Notes: a model not told the origin generated them from the sequence alone. Positions 43,539 to 55,012 are shown, numbered from the stretch's first letter. The stretch: 64,000 nt of DNA from an uncultured Nocardioides sp. (GCF_947488515.1 NZ_CANKZF010000003.1:434001-498000); one strand, 5' to 3'. Numbers and translations are program-made.

Positions 43539-45584
43539 GTGAGTGTCGGCGACGTGTCCAAGCGGATCCTGCTGGGTCGCAAGCTCCGCAGCAGCCAGCT
43601 GGGGGAGACCCTGCTCCCCAAGCGGATCGCCCTGCCGGTGTTCGCCAGCGACGCGCTGTCCTCGGTGGCGTACGCGCCCGACGAGATCTTCATCATGCTC
43701 GCCGTCGCCGGCGCGTCGACCTACGTCTGGTCGTGGAAGATCGGCCTCGCGGTGGCCCTGGTGATGCTCACGGTCGTCGCGAGCTACCGCCAGACCGTGC
43801 ACGCCTACCCCTCGGGCGGCGGCGACTACGAGGTGGCCACGGTCAACCTCGGCCGCAACGCCGGAGTGACGGTCGCGAGTGCGCTGCTCGTCGACTACGT
43901 GCTCACGGTCGCGGTGTCGATCTCGTCGGCAGCGCAGTACGCCGCCGGGGCCGTCAACGGGCTCATCGGCCACGAGGCGACGGTCGCGGTCGTCGCGGTC
44001 GTCCTCCTGACAGCGATGAACCTGCGCGGCGTGCGGGAGTCCGGGGCGTTCTTCGCGGTGCCGACCTACCTGTTCATGTTCGCCATCCTCGGCATGTGCG
44101 CCTACGGCGTGATGCGCCTGCTGGCCGGCGACCTCCCCGAGGCGGAGAGTGCCCACCTCACGATCGTCCCCCAGCCCGGGTGGGAGGAGCCGCTCACCCA
44201 GATCGGGCTGATGTTCCTGCTCGCCCGTGCGTTCTCGTCGGGTTGTGCGGCCCTCACCGGCGTCGAGGCCATCAGCAACGGCGTACCCGCCTTCCGCAAG
44301 CCCAAGAGCCGCAACGCGGCGAGCACCCTGCTGCTGCTCGGCCTGATCGCGATCTCGATGATGCTCAGCGTCATCGTGCTGGCCAACCAGATGGCGATCC
44401 GCTTCGTCGACCCGCACGAGCTGGACCGGCTGCGGACGGCGTCCGGCGACGCGCTGCCGGACGGCTACGAGCAGCACCCGGTGATCGCCCAGATCGCCGC
44501 AGGGGTCTTCGACCACTTCCCGCCCGGCTTCTACTTCGTGCTCACCGTCACCGGGATCATCCTCGTGCTGGCCGCCAACACGGCCTTCAACGGCTTCCCG
44601 GTGCTCGGGTCGATCCTCGCCCAGGACGGGCTGGCGCCCCGCTCGCTCGGCTCGCGCGGCGACCGTCTCGCCTACAGCAACGGCATCGTCTTCCTCGCCG
44701 CCATGTCGATCCTGCTGATCTGGATCTTCGACGCCGAGACGACCAAGCTCATCCAGCTCTACATCGTCGGTGTCTTCGTCTCCTTCAACCTCAGCCAGCT
44801 CGGCATGATCCGCCACTGGACCCGCCACCTGCGCACCGAGAGCGATCCGGCGGCACGCCGTCGGATGATGCGGTCGCGGGCCATCAACACCTTCGGCCTC
44901 GGGATGACCGCCGTCGTCCTGGTGATCGTGCTGATCACCAAGTTCCTCGCCGGGGCGTGGATCACGATCCTGGCGATGGGGTTCTTCTTCGTGCTCATGC
45001 AGGCCATCGGGCGCCACTACGCGCGCGTCGAGCTCGAGCTCGCGGCGGACGAGCAGGACAAGGTCATGCCGACCCGGGTCCACGCGATCGTGCTGGCCTC
45101 CAAGCTGCACAAGCCGACGCTGCGGGCGTTGGCCTTCGCCCGCGCCACCCGGCCCAACGTCCTCGAGGCGATCTACGTCAGCATCGACGCCAAGGCCACC
45201 AGCCGGCTTCTGGAGGAGTGGGACGACCGGAACCTCGACATCCCGCTCAAGGTCCTGCACTCGCCCTACCGCGAGGTCGTGCGCCCGATCGTGGAGTACA
45301 CCCAGGAGATCCGCCGGGCCAGCCCGCGCGGCGTCGTGGCGGTCTACATCCCGGAGTACGTCGTCGGGCGCTGGTGGGAGCAGCTGCTCCACAACCAGAC
45401 CGCGCTCAGGCTCAAGGGACGCCTGCTCTTCACCCCGGGTGTCATGGTCATCTCCGTGCCCTACCAGCTCCGGTCCTCCCAGGTCGCCGAGGAGCGTCGC
45501 CGCGACGAGGTCCGCGTGCACGCCGGCGACCTGCGCCGCGGCCGCGTCCAGTCGCGCACCGACCGACAGATCGACGACGTATGA
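43539..45584 (+). CDS. APC-superfamily permease, KimA/KUP-like probable potassium transporter
   Basis: The 681-residue protein starts KRILLGRKLRSSQLGETLLPKRIALPVFASDALSSVAYAPDEI, then has about 12 helices. The C-terminal cytoplasmic region of about 180 residues (VHAIVLASKLHKPTLRALAFARATRPNVLEAIYVSID) resembles a USP-like fold. That architecture is the B. subtilis KimA (YdaO) type, a proton-coupled potassium importer. Its head-to-head position with two RCK genes supports potassium rather than amino-acid transport. It is the Rv2690c-type gene of the conserved cluster. ATGA overlap with the next gene. Confidence 0.82.
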   Translation: MSVGDVSKRILLGRKLRSSQLGETLLPKRIALPVFASDALSSVAYAPDEIFIMLAVAGASTYVWSWKIGLAVALVMLTVVASYRQTVHAYPSGGGDYEVATVNLGRNAGVTVASALLVDYVLTVAVSISSAAQYAAGAVNGLIGHEATVAVVAVVLLTAMNLRGVRESGAFFAVPTYLFMFAILGMCAYGVMRLLAGDLPEAESAHLTIVPQPGWEEPLTQIGLMFLLARAFSSGCAALTGVEAISNGVPAFRKPKSRNAASTLLLLGLIAISMMLSVIVLANQMAIRFVDPHELDRLRTASGDALPDGYEQHPVIAQIAAGVFDHFPPGFYFVLTVTGIILVLAANTAFNGFPVLGSILAQDGLAPRSLGSRGDRLAYSNGIVFLAAMSILLIWIFDAETTKLIQLYIVGVFVSFNLSQLGMIRHWTRHLRTESDPAARRRMMRSRAINTFGLGMTAVVLVIVLITKFLAGAWITILAMGFFFVLMQAIGRHYARVELELAADEQDKVMPTRVHAIVLASKLHKPTLRALAFARATRPNVLEAIYVSIDAKATSRLLEEWDDRNLDIPLKVLHSPYREVVRPIVEYTQEIRRASPRGVVAVYIPEYVVGRWWEQLLHNQTALRLKGRLLFTPGVMVISVPYQLRSSQVAEERRRDEVRVHAGDLRRGRVQSRTDRQIDDV

Positions 45585-46792
45585 GCCCTCCAGCGCGCCG
45601 CCACAACCGTCCCCGCCGGGCCCGCGGTCGCTCGCGGGTGGGGGAGCGGTTCGAGGTCGAGGTGGGCCCCGTCGCCCACGGCGGGCACTGCGTCGCCCGG
45701 CTCCCCGAGCCGGAGTCCCGCGTCGTGTTCGTGCGGCACGCCCTGCCGGGCGAGCGGATCGTCGTCGAGATCACCGAGGGCACCGACGGTGACCGGTTCT
45801 GGCGCGGTGACGCCGTCCGCGTCGACGTACTCTCCGCCGACCGCGTCGAGCCTCCGTGCCCCTACGCCGGTCCCGGTCTCTGCGGGGGCTGCGACTTCCA
45901 GCACGTCGCGCTTCCCGCGCAGCGCGACCTCAAGACGGCCGTGGTGCGCGAGCAGCTCGTGCGGCTCGGCCGCCTCGACGCGGAGTCGGACCTCGTGACC
46001 GGGCTCCGCGTCGAGGCCGTGCCCCTGACCGGGCGCGGCGACGACGGGCTGCGGTGGCGCACGCGCCAGCGGTACGCCGTCCTGCCGGACGGTCGACCGG
46101 CCATGCGGGCCCACCGCTCCCACGAGCTCATCGCCGTCGACGACTGCCTGATCGCCGCCGAGGGCGCGCGCCCCGCCGACGCCACCGGCGCCGACGGCGA
46201 GCGAGACCCCGCCACCCACGACGTCACCGTCGGCAGCCGCACCCACCCGTTCTCCGTCGCCTCCGACGGCTTCTGGCAGGTGCACCCCGAGGCCCCCCGG
46301 GTCCTGGTCGGGACGGTGCTCGACCTGCTCGACCCGCAACCGGGCGAGCGCGCGCTCGACCTCTACGCCGGCGTCGGGCTGTTCGCCCGGTTCGTCGGCG
46401 AGGCCACCGGTGCCCGCGTGGTGGCGGTGGAGGCCGACCGCACCGCGTGCCAGCACGCCCGGGCCAACCTGGCGGCGCTGAAGCCGGCGGCCGTCGGGTG
46501 CGGACCGACCGACCGGGTGCTGCGCTCGGGCCTCGACGAGCCGTTCGACCTCGTCGTGCTCGACCCGCCCCGCGAGGGCGCCAAGCGCGTCGTCGTCGAG
46601 CAGGTCGTCGACCGTCGCCCCCGCGCGGTGGCGTACGTCGCCTGCGACCCCGCCGCTCTGGGGCGCGACGTCGCGATCTTCGCCGAGCACGGCTACGAGC
46701 TCACCGCCGTCCGGGCCTTCGACCTCTTCCCGATGACCCACCACGTCGAGTGCGTGGCACTGCTGGAGAGAGTCGGCCCCGGCTCGCGGTGA
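45581..46792 (+). CDS. TRAM-domain SAM-dependent RNA (uracil-5-)-methyltransferase
   Basis: The 403-residue protein has an N-terminal TRAM domain (GERFEVEVGPVAHGGHCVARL, about residues 21-80) and an iron-sulfur Cys set (CPYAGPGLCGGCDFQHV, plus a later DDCLIA). The methyltransferase domain shows LDLYAGVGLFARFVG, VVLDPPREGAK and YVACDP with the nucleophilic Cys, and the general-base Glu in HHVECVALLER. It belongs to the RumA/TrmA class that makes 5-methyluridine in rRNA or tRNA; target not resolvable. Coupled to the KimA-like gene, as Rv2689c is to Rv2690c. Confidence 0.9.
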   Translation: MSPPARRHNRPRRARGRSRVGERFEVEVGPVAHGGHCVARLPEPESRVVFVRHALPGERIVVEITEGTDGDRFWRGDAVRVDVLSADRVEPPCPYAGPGLCGGCDFQHVALPAQRDLKTAVVREQLVRLGRLDAESDLVTGLRVEAVPLTGRGDDGLRWRTRQRYAVLPDGRPAMRAHRSHELIAVDDCLIAAEGARPADATGADGERDPATHDVTVGSRTHPFSVASDGFWQVHPEAPRVLVGTVLDLLDPQPGERALDLYAGVGLFARFVGEATGARVVAVEADRTACQHARANLAALKPAAVGCGPTDRVLRSGLDEPFDLVVLDPPREGAKRVVVEQVVDRRPRAVAYVACDPAALGRDVAIFAEHGYELTAVRAFDLFPMTHHVECVALLERVGPGSR

Positions 46793-46800
46793 CGCGGAAC

Positions 46801-46806
46801 TAGGAT
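46801..46806 (+). promoter_or_regulatory. -10 element of leaderless promoter for the coiled-coil membrane protein
   Basis: TAGGAT lies 6 nt before the GTG at 46813. Confidence 0.55.
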
Positions 46807-46812
46807 CGCGCG

Positions 46813-48315
46813 GTGCGTCTGGTCTCGGCAGTCCTCGGCTTCGTCCTGAGGAAGACGGGCACGCTGCTCGCGGTCGTCCTGTCCCTGTTCCTCGGCTTCC
46901 TGCTCGTCCAGGCGGCCGTCCCCGCGGTCAAGGAGGCCGTGACCGACCGCGAGCGGCTGCAGCAGGTGGCTGCCGAACGAGAGGCGCTCGAGGGGGACCT
47001 CGAACGGCTCACGGACGAGCTCGCCGAGGCGCAGCGCGAGGAGGTCGCGTCGCTGGAGGGCACCGTCGCCGCCCAGATCGACGAGCTGGGCGACCAGGTG
47101 TCCGGCCAGCGGTCCGAGGTCGAGGCGAGTCTCGAGGAACGTGACGAGTGCAGTCGCCTCCGCGAGCTCGTCGAGGACCTGCCACTCGTCCCCAACACGT
47201 GCGACCTGAAGGAGCGTGCCGCTGAGACGGCACAAGAGGCGCTGGACACCCTCGAGTCGAGCCTCGCCCGAGCAGAGTCACGTGCGGCGTTGCTGCGTGA
47301 TCCCAGCCTGACGCCCCAGGAGAAGCTCGACCGACTCGGCGAGGGCGGTGGCCAGTCCGTCACGGAGCGGGAGATCGCGATCACGGAGTCGCAGGTCGAC
47401 CAGAAGCAGGCGGAGGAGCGCAGCCTGGAGCAGGCCCAGGGATCGGGCGTCGGGTGGGTCGTCGACCAGTGGGCCCGGTCGTGGCGGTGGCTGGCCGCCC
47501 TCGCCCTGCTCGTGCTCGTCATGCCCCCGACCATCAAGACCCTCGGCTACTTCCTGCTCATGCCGGTGGTCCACCGCGCCCACCGACCGATCCACCTGGC
47601 GAGCGGGTCGGACACACCGGCGGGTGGCCTCCGCACCTCGCGCGCCGAGCGGACGCTGACGGTCGACCTCGGCCCCGGCGAGGTTCTCTCCGCACGCTCG
47701 GAGCACGTGCGTCCGGTGCAGGGCCGGATCCGCAGCCACCTGCTCTACGACTGGTCGTCGCCGTTCATCAGCTATGCCGCGGGACTCTTCGGCCTGAGCC
47801 GCGTCACCGGCGACGAGCGCGTCACCGCGGCGACGTTGTCCACACCGGACGACCCGGACTCCTACCTGATGCGCATCGACTTCTCCGACCACCCCGGCCT
47901 GGTCATGCGCCCGAGGCACGTCGTGGGCGTGATCGGGACGCCGGAGCTCGAGACGCGCTGGCGCTGGGGCATCCAGTCGTTCGCGACGTGGCAGGTGCGC
48001 TACATCCTGTTCTCCGGCACCGGCAGCCTGATCGTCCAGGGCAGCGGCGACGTCGTGGCGACGAGCCCCCAGGGCGGGACCACCCGGATGGAGCAGCACC
48101 TCGTGATGGGCTTCGACTCCCGGCTCGTGGTGGGCGTGAACCGGACCGAGGTGTTCTGGCCCTACCTGTGGGGTCGGACCCCCCTGGTGGACGACGAGTT
48201 CACCGGCTCGCACCCGCTCTTCTGGCAGAAGGCCAGCGCCGGTGGTCCCAGCAACCCGGTCGCCCGGGTCTTCGACGCCTTCTTCTCAGCGTTCGGCAAG
48301 GTGCTGGGCTTCTGA
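46813..48315 (+). CDS. Membrane protein with long coiled coil and AIM24-like C-terminal domain (unknown function)
   Basis: This 500-residue protein has an N-terminal transmembrane helix (TLLAVVLSLFLGFLLVQAAV, residues 16-35) and then about 170 residues of charged heptads rich in Glu, Arg and Leu with many Glu-Ala repeats. Two cysteines (DECSR, PNTCDL) flank a break. A second helix (WLAALALLVLVMPPTIKTLGYFLLMPVV, about 226-253) precedes a beta-rich domain: ERTLTVDLGPGEVLSARSEHVRPVQG and GSLIVQGSGDVVATS. The latter resembles AIM24-type beta-sandwich proteins, tentatively. I do not recognise a named family. Confidence 0.7.
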   Translation: MRLVSAVLGFVLRKTGTLLAVVLSLFLGFLLVQAAVPAVKEAVTDRERLQQVAAEREALEGDLERLTDELAEAQREEVASLEGTVAAQIDELGDQVSGQRSEVEASLEERDECSRLRELVEDLPLVPNTCDLKERAAETAQEALDTLESSLARAESRAALLRDPSLTPQEKLDRLGEGGGQSVTEREIAITESQVDQKQAEERSLEQAQGSGVGWVVDQWARSWRWLAALALLVLVMPPTIKTLGYFLLMPVVHRAHRPIHLASGSDTPAGGLRTSRAERTLTVDLGPGEVLSARSEHVRPVQGRIRSHLLYDWSSPFISYAAGLFGLSRVTGDERVTAATLSTPDDPDSYLMRIDFSDHPGLVMRPRHVVGVIGTPELETRWRWGIQSFATWQVRYILFSGTGSLIVQGSGDVVATSPQGGTTRMEQHLVMGFDSRLVVGVNRTEVFWPYLWGRTPLVDDEFTGSHPLFWQKASAGGPSNPVARVFDAFFSAFGKVLGF

Positions 48316-48333
48316 TCGTGGCAGGGTGGCGAC

Positions 48334-48690
48334 ATGGCCACGTACGACGTGAACCCGGCGGCGGTCGCTCACGCGCGCAAGCTCATCGACGCCCGGCAGT
48401 ACGTCCTCGAGAGCGACTGGGGCCAGGTGCAGCCGCGGGCGGAGGACGAGAACGCCTACCTCGAGCGCCACTCGTGGGACGACTACGGAGCCTGGCACCT
48501 CGGCCTCGCCGAGGGCGCCAACGACGGGACCAAGGCCCGCCACGCGTTCGTCTACGGCGACCTCCGGCGCGTCCACCGGTCCGCCCTGATCGCCTGCGTC
48601 TACCGAGCATCCGAGTGGCGGCACAAGGCCGTGGAGCTGGCCGCCCACGACCTGCTGCAACGGCTCGACCAGATGGCCGGGATCGACTGA
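48334..48690 (+). CDS. Hypothetical protein (118 aa)
   Basis: This small helical cytoplasmic protein begins MATYDVNPAAVAHARKLIDARQYVLESDW. It is rich in conserved-looking aromatic and charged residues (DENAYLERHSWDDYGAWHLGL) with no signal peptide, membrane segment or Cys motif apart from one Cys. Similar short proteins occur in other actinobacteria, as far as I recall, but no function is known to me. A CAGGGT hexamer lies 6 nt before the ATG. It converges with the kinase gene, 9 bases between stops. Confidence 0.6.
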   Translation: MATYDVNPAAVAHARKLIDARQYVLESDWGQVQPRAEDENAYLERHSWDDYGAWHLGLAEGANDGTKARHAFVYGDLRRVHRSALIACVYRASEWRHKAVELAAHDLLQRLDQMAGID

Positions 48691-48699
48691 CGGGCCGCG

Positions 48700-49239
48700 T
48701 CAGCGGCGGGCGCTCACGAGGTCCGACAACCCGGCGAGCGTCGCGTCGTGCTCGGTCGCGTCGACCACGGTCCACCCGTGCTGCGGGGCGAGGTCGAGCA
48801 GCTGGCACCGCCCCTCGAGCACCAGGTCGTCGCCGCCGCGCTCCTCGATGATGCGGGCGACGACGTCGTTGACCGGCGTCCTGGGGCGGCCATGGAGCCG
48901 GGAGAGCAGCGTGTCCGGCGCGACGTCGAGCACCACGGCGACGTACGACGCCCCTGCCGCCGCGGCGGCGGCCTCGAAGCGCTCGGCCTGGGCGGGGGTG
49001 ACGATCAGCTGGGGCAGCACGACGTCGCGTCCGGTGCCGAGGTAGGCGGTCAGGAGGGCGAGGGCGGTGGCCCGCACCGCCTCGCCGGTGCCGACGAAGT
49101 CGTCCTCCCACCCCGACACCCAGGACCGCAGCTCGTCGATGTCGCACACGAGCGTGCCGGGGTGGCGGGCGGCGTACGCGCGGGCGAGCGTCGACTTGCC
49201 GACGCCCGAGGGTCCGTTGAGGTGGAGGAGCGTGGGCAC
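48700..49239 (-). CDS. Small P-loop kinase/ATPase (AAA_33-like)
   Basis: The 179-residue protein begins MPTLLHLNGPSGVGKSTLARAYA with a Walker A (GPSGVGKST), followed by CDIDELRSW (substrate-binding Asp), LPQLIVTPAQAERFEAAA and a lid DTLLSRLHGRPRTPVNDVV. This is the gluconate/shikimate/adenylate-kinase-like fold of small phosphotransferases; substrate unknown. GTG start at 49239 with a TAGGCT -10 six nt upstream. It is divergent from the aconitase gene. Confidence 0.8.
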   Translation of the reverse strand: MPTLLHLNGPSGVGKSTLARAYAARHPGTLVCDIDELRSWVSGWEDDFVGTGEAVRATALALLTAYLGTGRDVVLPQLIVTPAQAERFEAAAAAAGASYVAVVLDVAPDTLLSRLHGRPRTPVNDVVARIIEERGGDDLVLEGRCQLLDLAPQHGWTVVDATEHDATLAGLSDLVSARR

Positions 49240-49245
49240 CGCCGG

Positions 49246-49251
49246 AGCCTA
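49246..49251 (-). promoter_or_regulatory. -10 element of leaderless promoter for the P-loop kinase
   Basis: TAGGCT on the minus strand lies 6 nt before the GTG at 49239. Confidence 0.5.
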
Positions 49252-49314
49252 CGGCCGGACGGGTTCCGACGGGTCCGGACGGGTGAGGACGCACGGACAC
49301 GCGGCGACGTACGG

Positions 49315-49343
49315 TTGGTCCACCCCTCGACATCGTGTATCTT
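49315..49343 (+). promoter_or_regulatory. Aconitase promoter with overlapping palindrome
   Basis: TTGGTC (49315-49320), a 17-base spacer and TATCTT (49338-49343) form a sigma-70 promoter with a leader of about 100 nt. A 14-base near-perfect palindrome, TCTTGACGTCGAGA (49340-49353), overlaps the -10, and a wider pair CTCGACATC...GACGTCGAG (49326-49352) surrounds it, as expected for a repressor site. Confidence 0.6.
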
Positions 49344-49452
49344 GACGTCGAGACAAGTTGACGCCGGAACTAAGGGTCGCCTGCCTTCCCGCACCTCAGG
49401 GTGCGACGGCAAGATGGAAGCGAACCCGCGAACTCCCGAGGAGATGTGGCTG

Positions 49453-52287
<2,835 letters not shown>

Positions 52288-52310
52288 CGCACCCCGCTCC
52301 ACGCGTGCCT

Positions 52311-52351
52311 GACGGCCGTCGTCCCCGCCACCGGTGGGAACGACGGCCGTC
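52311..52351 (+). terminator. Terminator hairpin after acnA
   Basis: A 16-base stem with one mismatch (52311-52326 with 52336-52351) closes on a 9-base loop, 23 bases past the acnA stop. Confidence 0.7.
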
Positions 52352-52456
52352 TCGCCGTCTCGGGCCCGTGAAGAAGTCGCCGGCCCGACCCCTCCGGATG
52401 CCGGCTTGGTGGCGTGTGGACGTGTGAGGCTGTCCGCACCCACGAGGAGATCTGTC

Positions 52457-53824
52457 ATGTCCGCACCGCCCATCGACGTCGTCGAGCGTCTCGAGCGCCT
52501 CGCGGCACAGGCGCCCGATCGCGGCGTCGACCCGGACGCGCTCTGGACGAAGGGACGGCGGCGCCAGCGCGTGCGTACGGGCGTGGTGGCCGCTGCCCTG
52601 GCGGTGGTGGCGCTCCTGGGTACGACGACCACGCCGCTGCTGGTGCAGCGCGCGGAGCAGGTCGGGCCGGCGGGTTCCGACGACCGGATGATCCTCCCCG
52701 ACGTGGTCCGGCAGCCGGGTGCGTGGGAGCCGACGTTCGAGACCCTTCCCACGCGGCTCTCGGCGGTCGGGACCGGTGTCCGCGACGGGCTCTGGTCGAG
52801 CCGCAACGCGTGGTGGGGAGTGGCGGCGGCGACGGGGGAGTCGCGCTTCCTCGACCTGCCCGGTGCAGCGGTGGACGTCGGCGGCGAGCCCGCGCTGTCC
52901 GCGGACGGGCGGAGGGTGGCGTACTGGGTGACGGGAGAGGTCGATGGGGTGCCCATCGTCGCCGGCCAGGTGGGGGAGGACCTCGAGCCGGTCGTCGGCA
53001 TTGCCGTCCTCGACCTCGAGACGGGCGAGCGGCAGGTGTGGGAGGTCGCCTCCGACCACGGGCTGTCCGTCAACGGAGCAGCCTGGGCCGGCGACGTGCT
53101 CTGGTGGTCGGCCGGTCCGGTCCGCGAGGACGAGGAGTCCGGTGCCATCATCGGCACGAGCGAGCTGCACATGTGGGACCTCAGCACGGGAGATCGATCT
53201 GAGCCCGGCGGCGGTCGACCCTGGCTGGGGCAGGTGGGGGGCGCACCCGGCGGCTTCGTGGAGCAGCGAGGTGATCGGCAGGTGACCAGGGTCGTCGGTC
53301 TGGGGAGACCGACCACCCTGCGCGTCACGTTGCCGGAGGCGACACCCGAGGCTGCCGCCATCATCGAGCCGACCATGAGCACCGACGGGTCCAGGATCGC
53401 ATCGTTGCTGATGCCGGACGCCGGGGTGTTCGACGGTTCTCCCATGGCTGTCCTCGTCGGTGACGCCTCGGCGCGGCGGGTCGAGATGGGGGCCGTGGGC
53501 GACGCCACGGCGCAGGCGATCCTCGGCTGGCGCTCCCCGACCGACCTCGTGGTGGCGGGGCTCGCCGACGTGGAGGAGGGGCGTCCGCAGCAGGTCAACC
53601 GCGCCTGGACCCTCGACGTCACGACGGGCGAACGCACTCCGCTCGTCGACTTCTCCGGCAACACCCCGCAGGTGGCGGCCGACGCCTGGACCGCCGAGGT
53701 GGTGCCCGCCCCCGGCGCTCCGTTCGCACCGGATCCCCGCCTGGTCGGGCTGGGGCTGCTCGTCGTGGCGCTCGTGGTCTGGCGCGTCCTCGTCCGGGTC
53801 AGGAGCCGACGTGGCCACCCCTGA
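52457..53824 (+). CDS. Membrane-anchored beta-propeller-like protein, probable partner of a SigE-family sigma factor
   Basis: The 455-residue protein has a short cytoplasmic segment (VVERLERLAAQAPDRGVDPDALWTKGRRRQRVR), a transmembrane helix at about residues 39-58 and a large extracytoplasmic region with repeated WD/LD blades (SADGRRVAYWVTGE; VLDLETGERQVWEV; LHMWDLSTGDR). A second transmembrane helix near the C-terminus (LVGLGLLVVALVVWRVLV) is followed by RSRRGHP. It overlaps the sigma factor gene by 14 bases, the layout of anti-sigma/sensor plus sigma pairs; the anti-sigma role is inferred, with no zinc motif seen. Confidence 0.7.
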   Translation: MSAPPIDVVERLERLAAQAPDRGVDPDALWTKGRRRQRVRTGVVAAALAVVALLGTTTTPLLVQRAEQVGPAGSDDRMILPDVVRQPGAWEPTFETLPTRLSAVGTGVRDGLWSSRNAWWGVAAATGESRFLDLPGAAVDVGGEPALSADGRRVAYWVTGEVDGVPIVAGQVGEDLEPVVGIAVLDLETGERQVWEVASDHGLSVNGAAWAGDVLWWSAGPVREDEESGAIIGTSELHMWDLSTGDRSEPGGGRPWLGQVGGAPGGFVEQRGDRQVTRVVGLGRPTTLRVTLPEATPEAAAIIEPTMSTDGSRIASLLMPDAGVFDGSPMAVLVGDASARRVEMGAVGDATAQAILGWRSPTDLVVAGLADVEEGRPQQVNRAWTLDVTTGERTPLVDFSGNTPQVAADAWTAEVVPAPGAPFAPDPRLVGLGLLVVALVVWRVLVRVRSRRGHP

Positions 53825-54305
53825 GGGCTTCGCGGAGTTCGTCGTGGCGCGGCAGGCCGCCCTGCTGCGGACGGCGTACCTCCTCACCGGGCACGCCCAG
53901 GACGCTGAGGACCTCGTGCAGACGACGCTGGTCAAGGTCGTCCCGCAGTGGCGCCGGATCAGCGACAACCCCGAGCCCTACGTGCGTCGGGTGATGGTCA
54001 ACGAGAACGTCTCGCGCTGGCGGCGTCGCCGGTGGCGCGAGGAGAGCACGGACGTCATGCCCGAGCGGCTCGCAGACGCCGGGGACCACGACGAGCTGCT
54101 AGCCGTACGCGCCGCGCTGTCGGCTCTGGCGCCTCGTCAGCGGGCGGTGCTGGTGCTCCGCTACTACGAGGGGCTGTCCGAGGCCGAGATCGCTTCGGCC
54201 CTCGGCATGGCACCGGGCACCGTGAAGTCGCAGGCCCGCGACGGTCTCGCGAGGCTGAGGCGGGCGCTCCCGGACGTGGAGGACGTCGGTAGCCTGACGC
54301 GGTGA
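53811..54305 (+). CDS. SigE-family (ECF-like) RNA polymerase sigma factor
   Basis: The 164-residue protein has sigma region 2 (FVVARQAALLRTAYLLTGHAQDAEDLVQTTLVKVV) and region 4 (LSALAPRQRAVLVLRYYEGLSEAEIASALGMAPGTVKSQARDGLARLR). This is the SigE70 subgroup common in actinobacteria. GTG 53811 has AGGAG 5 nt upstream. It lies between its probable membrane regulator and a DUF3105 gene whose start overlaps its stop (GTGA). A second such module occurs at 61970-63573. Confidence 0.88.
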   Translation: MATPEGFAEFVVARQAALLRTAYLLTGHAQDAEDLVQTTLVKVVPQWRRISDNPEPYVRRVMVNENVSRWRRRRWREESTDVMPERLADAGDHDELLAVRAALSALAPRQRAVLVLRYYEGLSEAEIASALGMAPGTVKSQARDGLARLRRALPDVEDVGSLTR

Positions 54306-55012
54306 GTGACGCCGACACCCCGCCCGGTCCTGCGCGCCCGGGGGAGCCCGAGTCGGCCGTCGACGGTCCGTCCGCGGTGGCGTACGACCCGCCCGAGGCG
54401 TCGTACGCGCCTGTCGAGGAGCAGCGCCCGAGGCGCAGCCTGCCGCTCGTGCTGGCCGCCGTCGCGTCGGCCATCGTGCTCGGCGCCGCCCTGGTCGCGC
54501 CCCTCGTCGACCGGGCGATCCGGGGCGAGGAACGGGCCCAGCGCGCCCTCGACCTGACGCTCGTCGAGACGTGGGAGATCACCGACCGCGCGCACACCAT
54601 GGACGACGTCGCCTATCCGCAGGAACCCCCTGCCGGCGGGGCGCACGCGCCCATCTGGCTGGCGTGCGGCGTCTACGACGAGCCGGTCCGCGACGAGAAC
54701 GCCGTCCACGACCTCGAGCACGGCACCGTGTGGATCACCCACGACCCCGACCTGTCCGACGACGACCGGGCGACGCTGGCCGAGCAGCTGCCCGACAACG
54801 GCATCATGTCACCGCGCGAGGGCCTGCCGTCGCCCGTGGTGGTGACGGTCTGGGGTGCGCAGCTCCGGCTCGACAGCGCCGACGACCGTCGGCTCGGGCT
54901 CTTCCTGGAGGAGTACGGCGACGGGCACACGGCCCCGGAGTTCGGGGTCAGCTGCGAGGGCGGGACGCCGTCCCCGGACGGATCGCTCCCGGAGCAGGGC
55001 ACCGACGCCTGA
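54302..55012 (+). CDS. DUF3105 family membrane-anchored protein
   Basis: The 236-residue protein has a Pro-rich cytoplasmic start, one transmembrane helix (LPLVLAAVASAIVLGAALVAPLV, about residues 50-72) and an external DUF3105 domain: PPAGGAHAPIWLACGVYDEPVRDENAVHDLEHGTVWITHDPDL. The conserved His residues in that motif suggest metal binding. The C-terminus holds one more Cys (VSCEGG). Function unknown. Coupling to a sigma factor gene suggests it is part of the same envelope-sensing unit. Confidence 0.83.
   Translation: MSDADTPPGPARPGEPESAVDGPSAVAYDPPEASYAPVEEQRPRRSLPLVLAAVASAIVLGAALVAPLVDRAIRGEERAQRALDLTLVETWEITDRAHTMDDVAYPQEPPAGGAHAPIWLACGVYDEPVRDENAVHDLEHGTVWITHDPDLSDDDRATLAEQLPDNGIMSPREGLPSPVVVTVWGAQLRLDSADDRRLGLFLEEYGDGHTAPEFGVSCEGGTPSPDGSLPEQGTDA

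Noticed and set aside
43383..45521. Minus-strand open frame of 712 codons opposite the KimA-like gene
   Set aside because: The translation is a His/Asp/Arg-rich shadow, while the plus strand encodes a clear membrane transporter.
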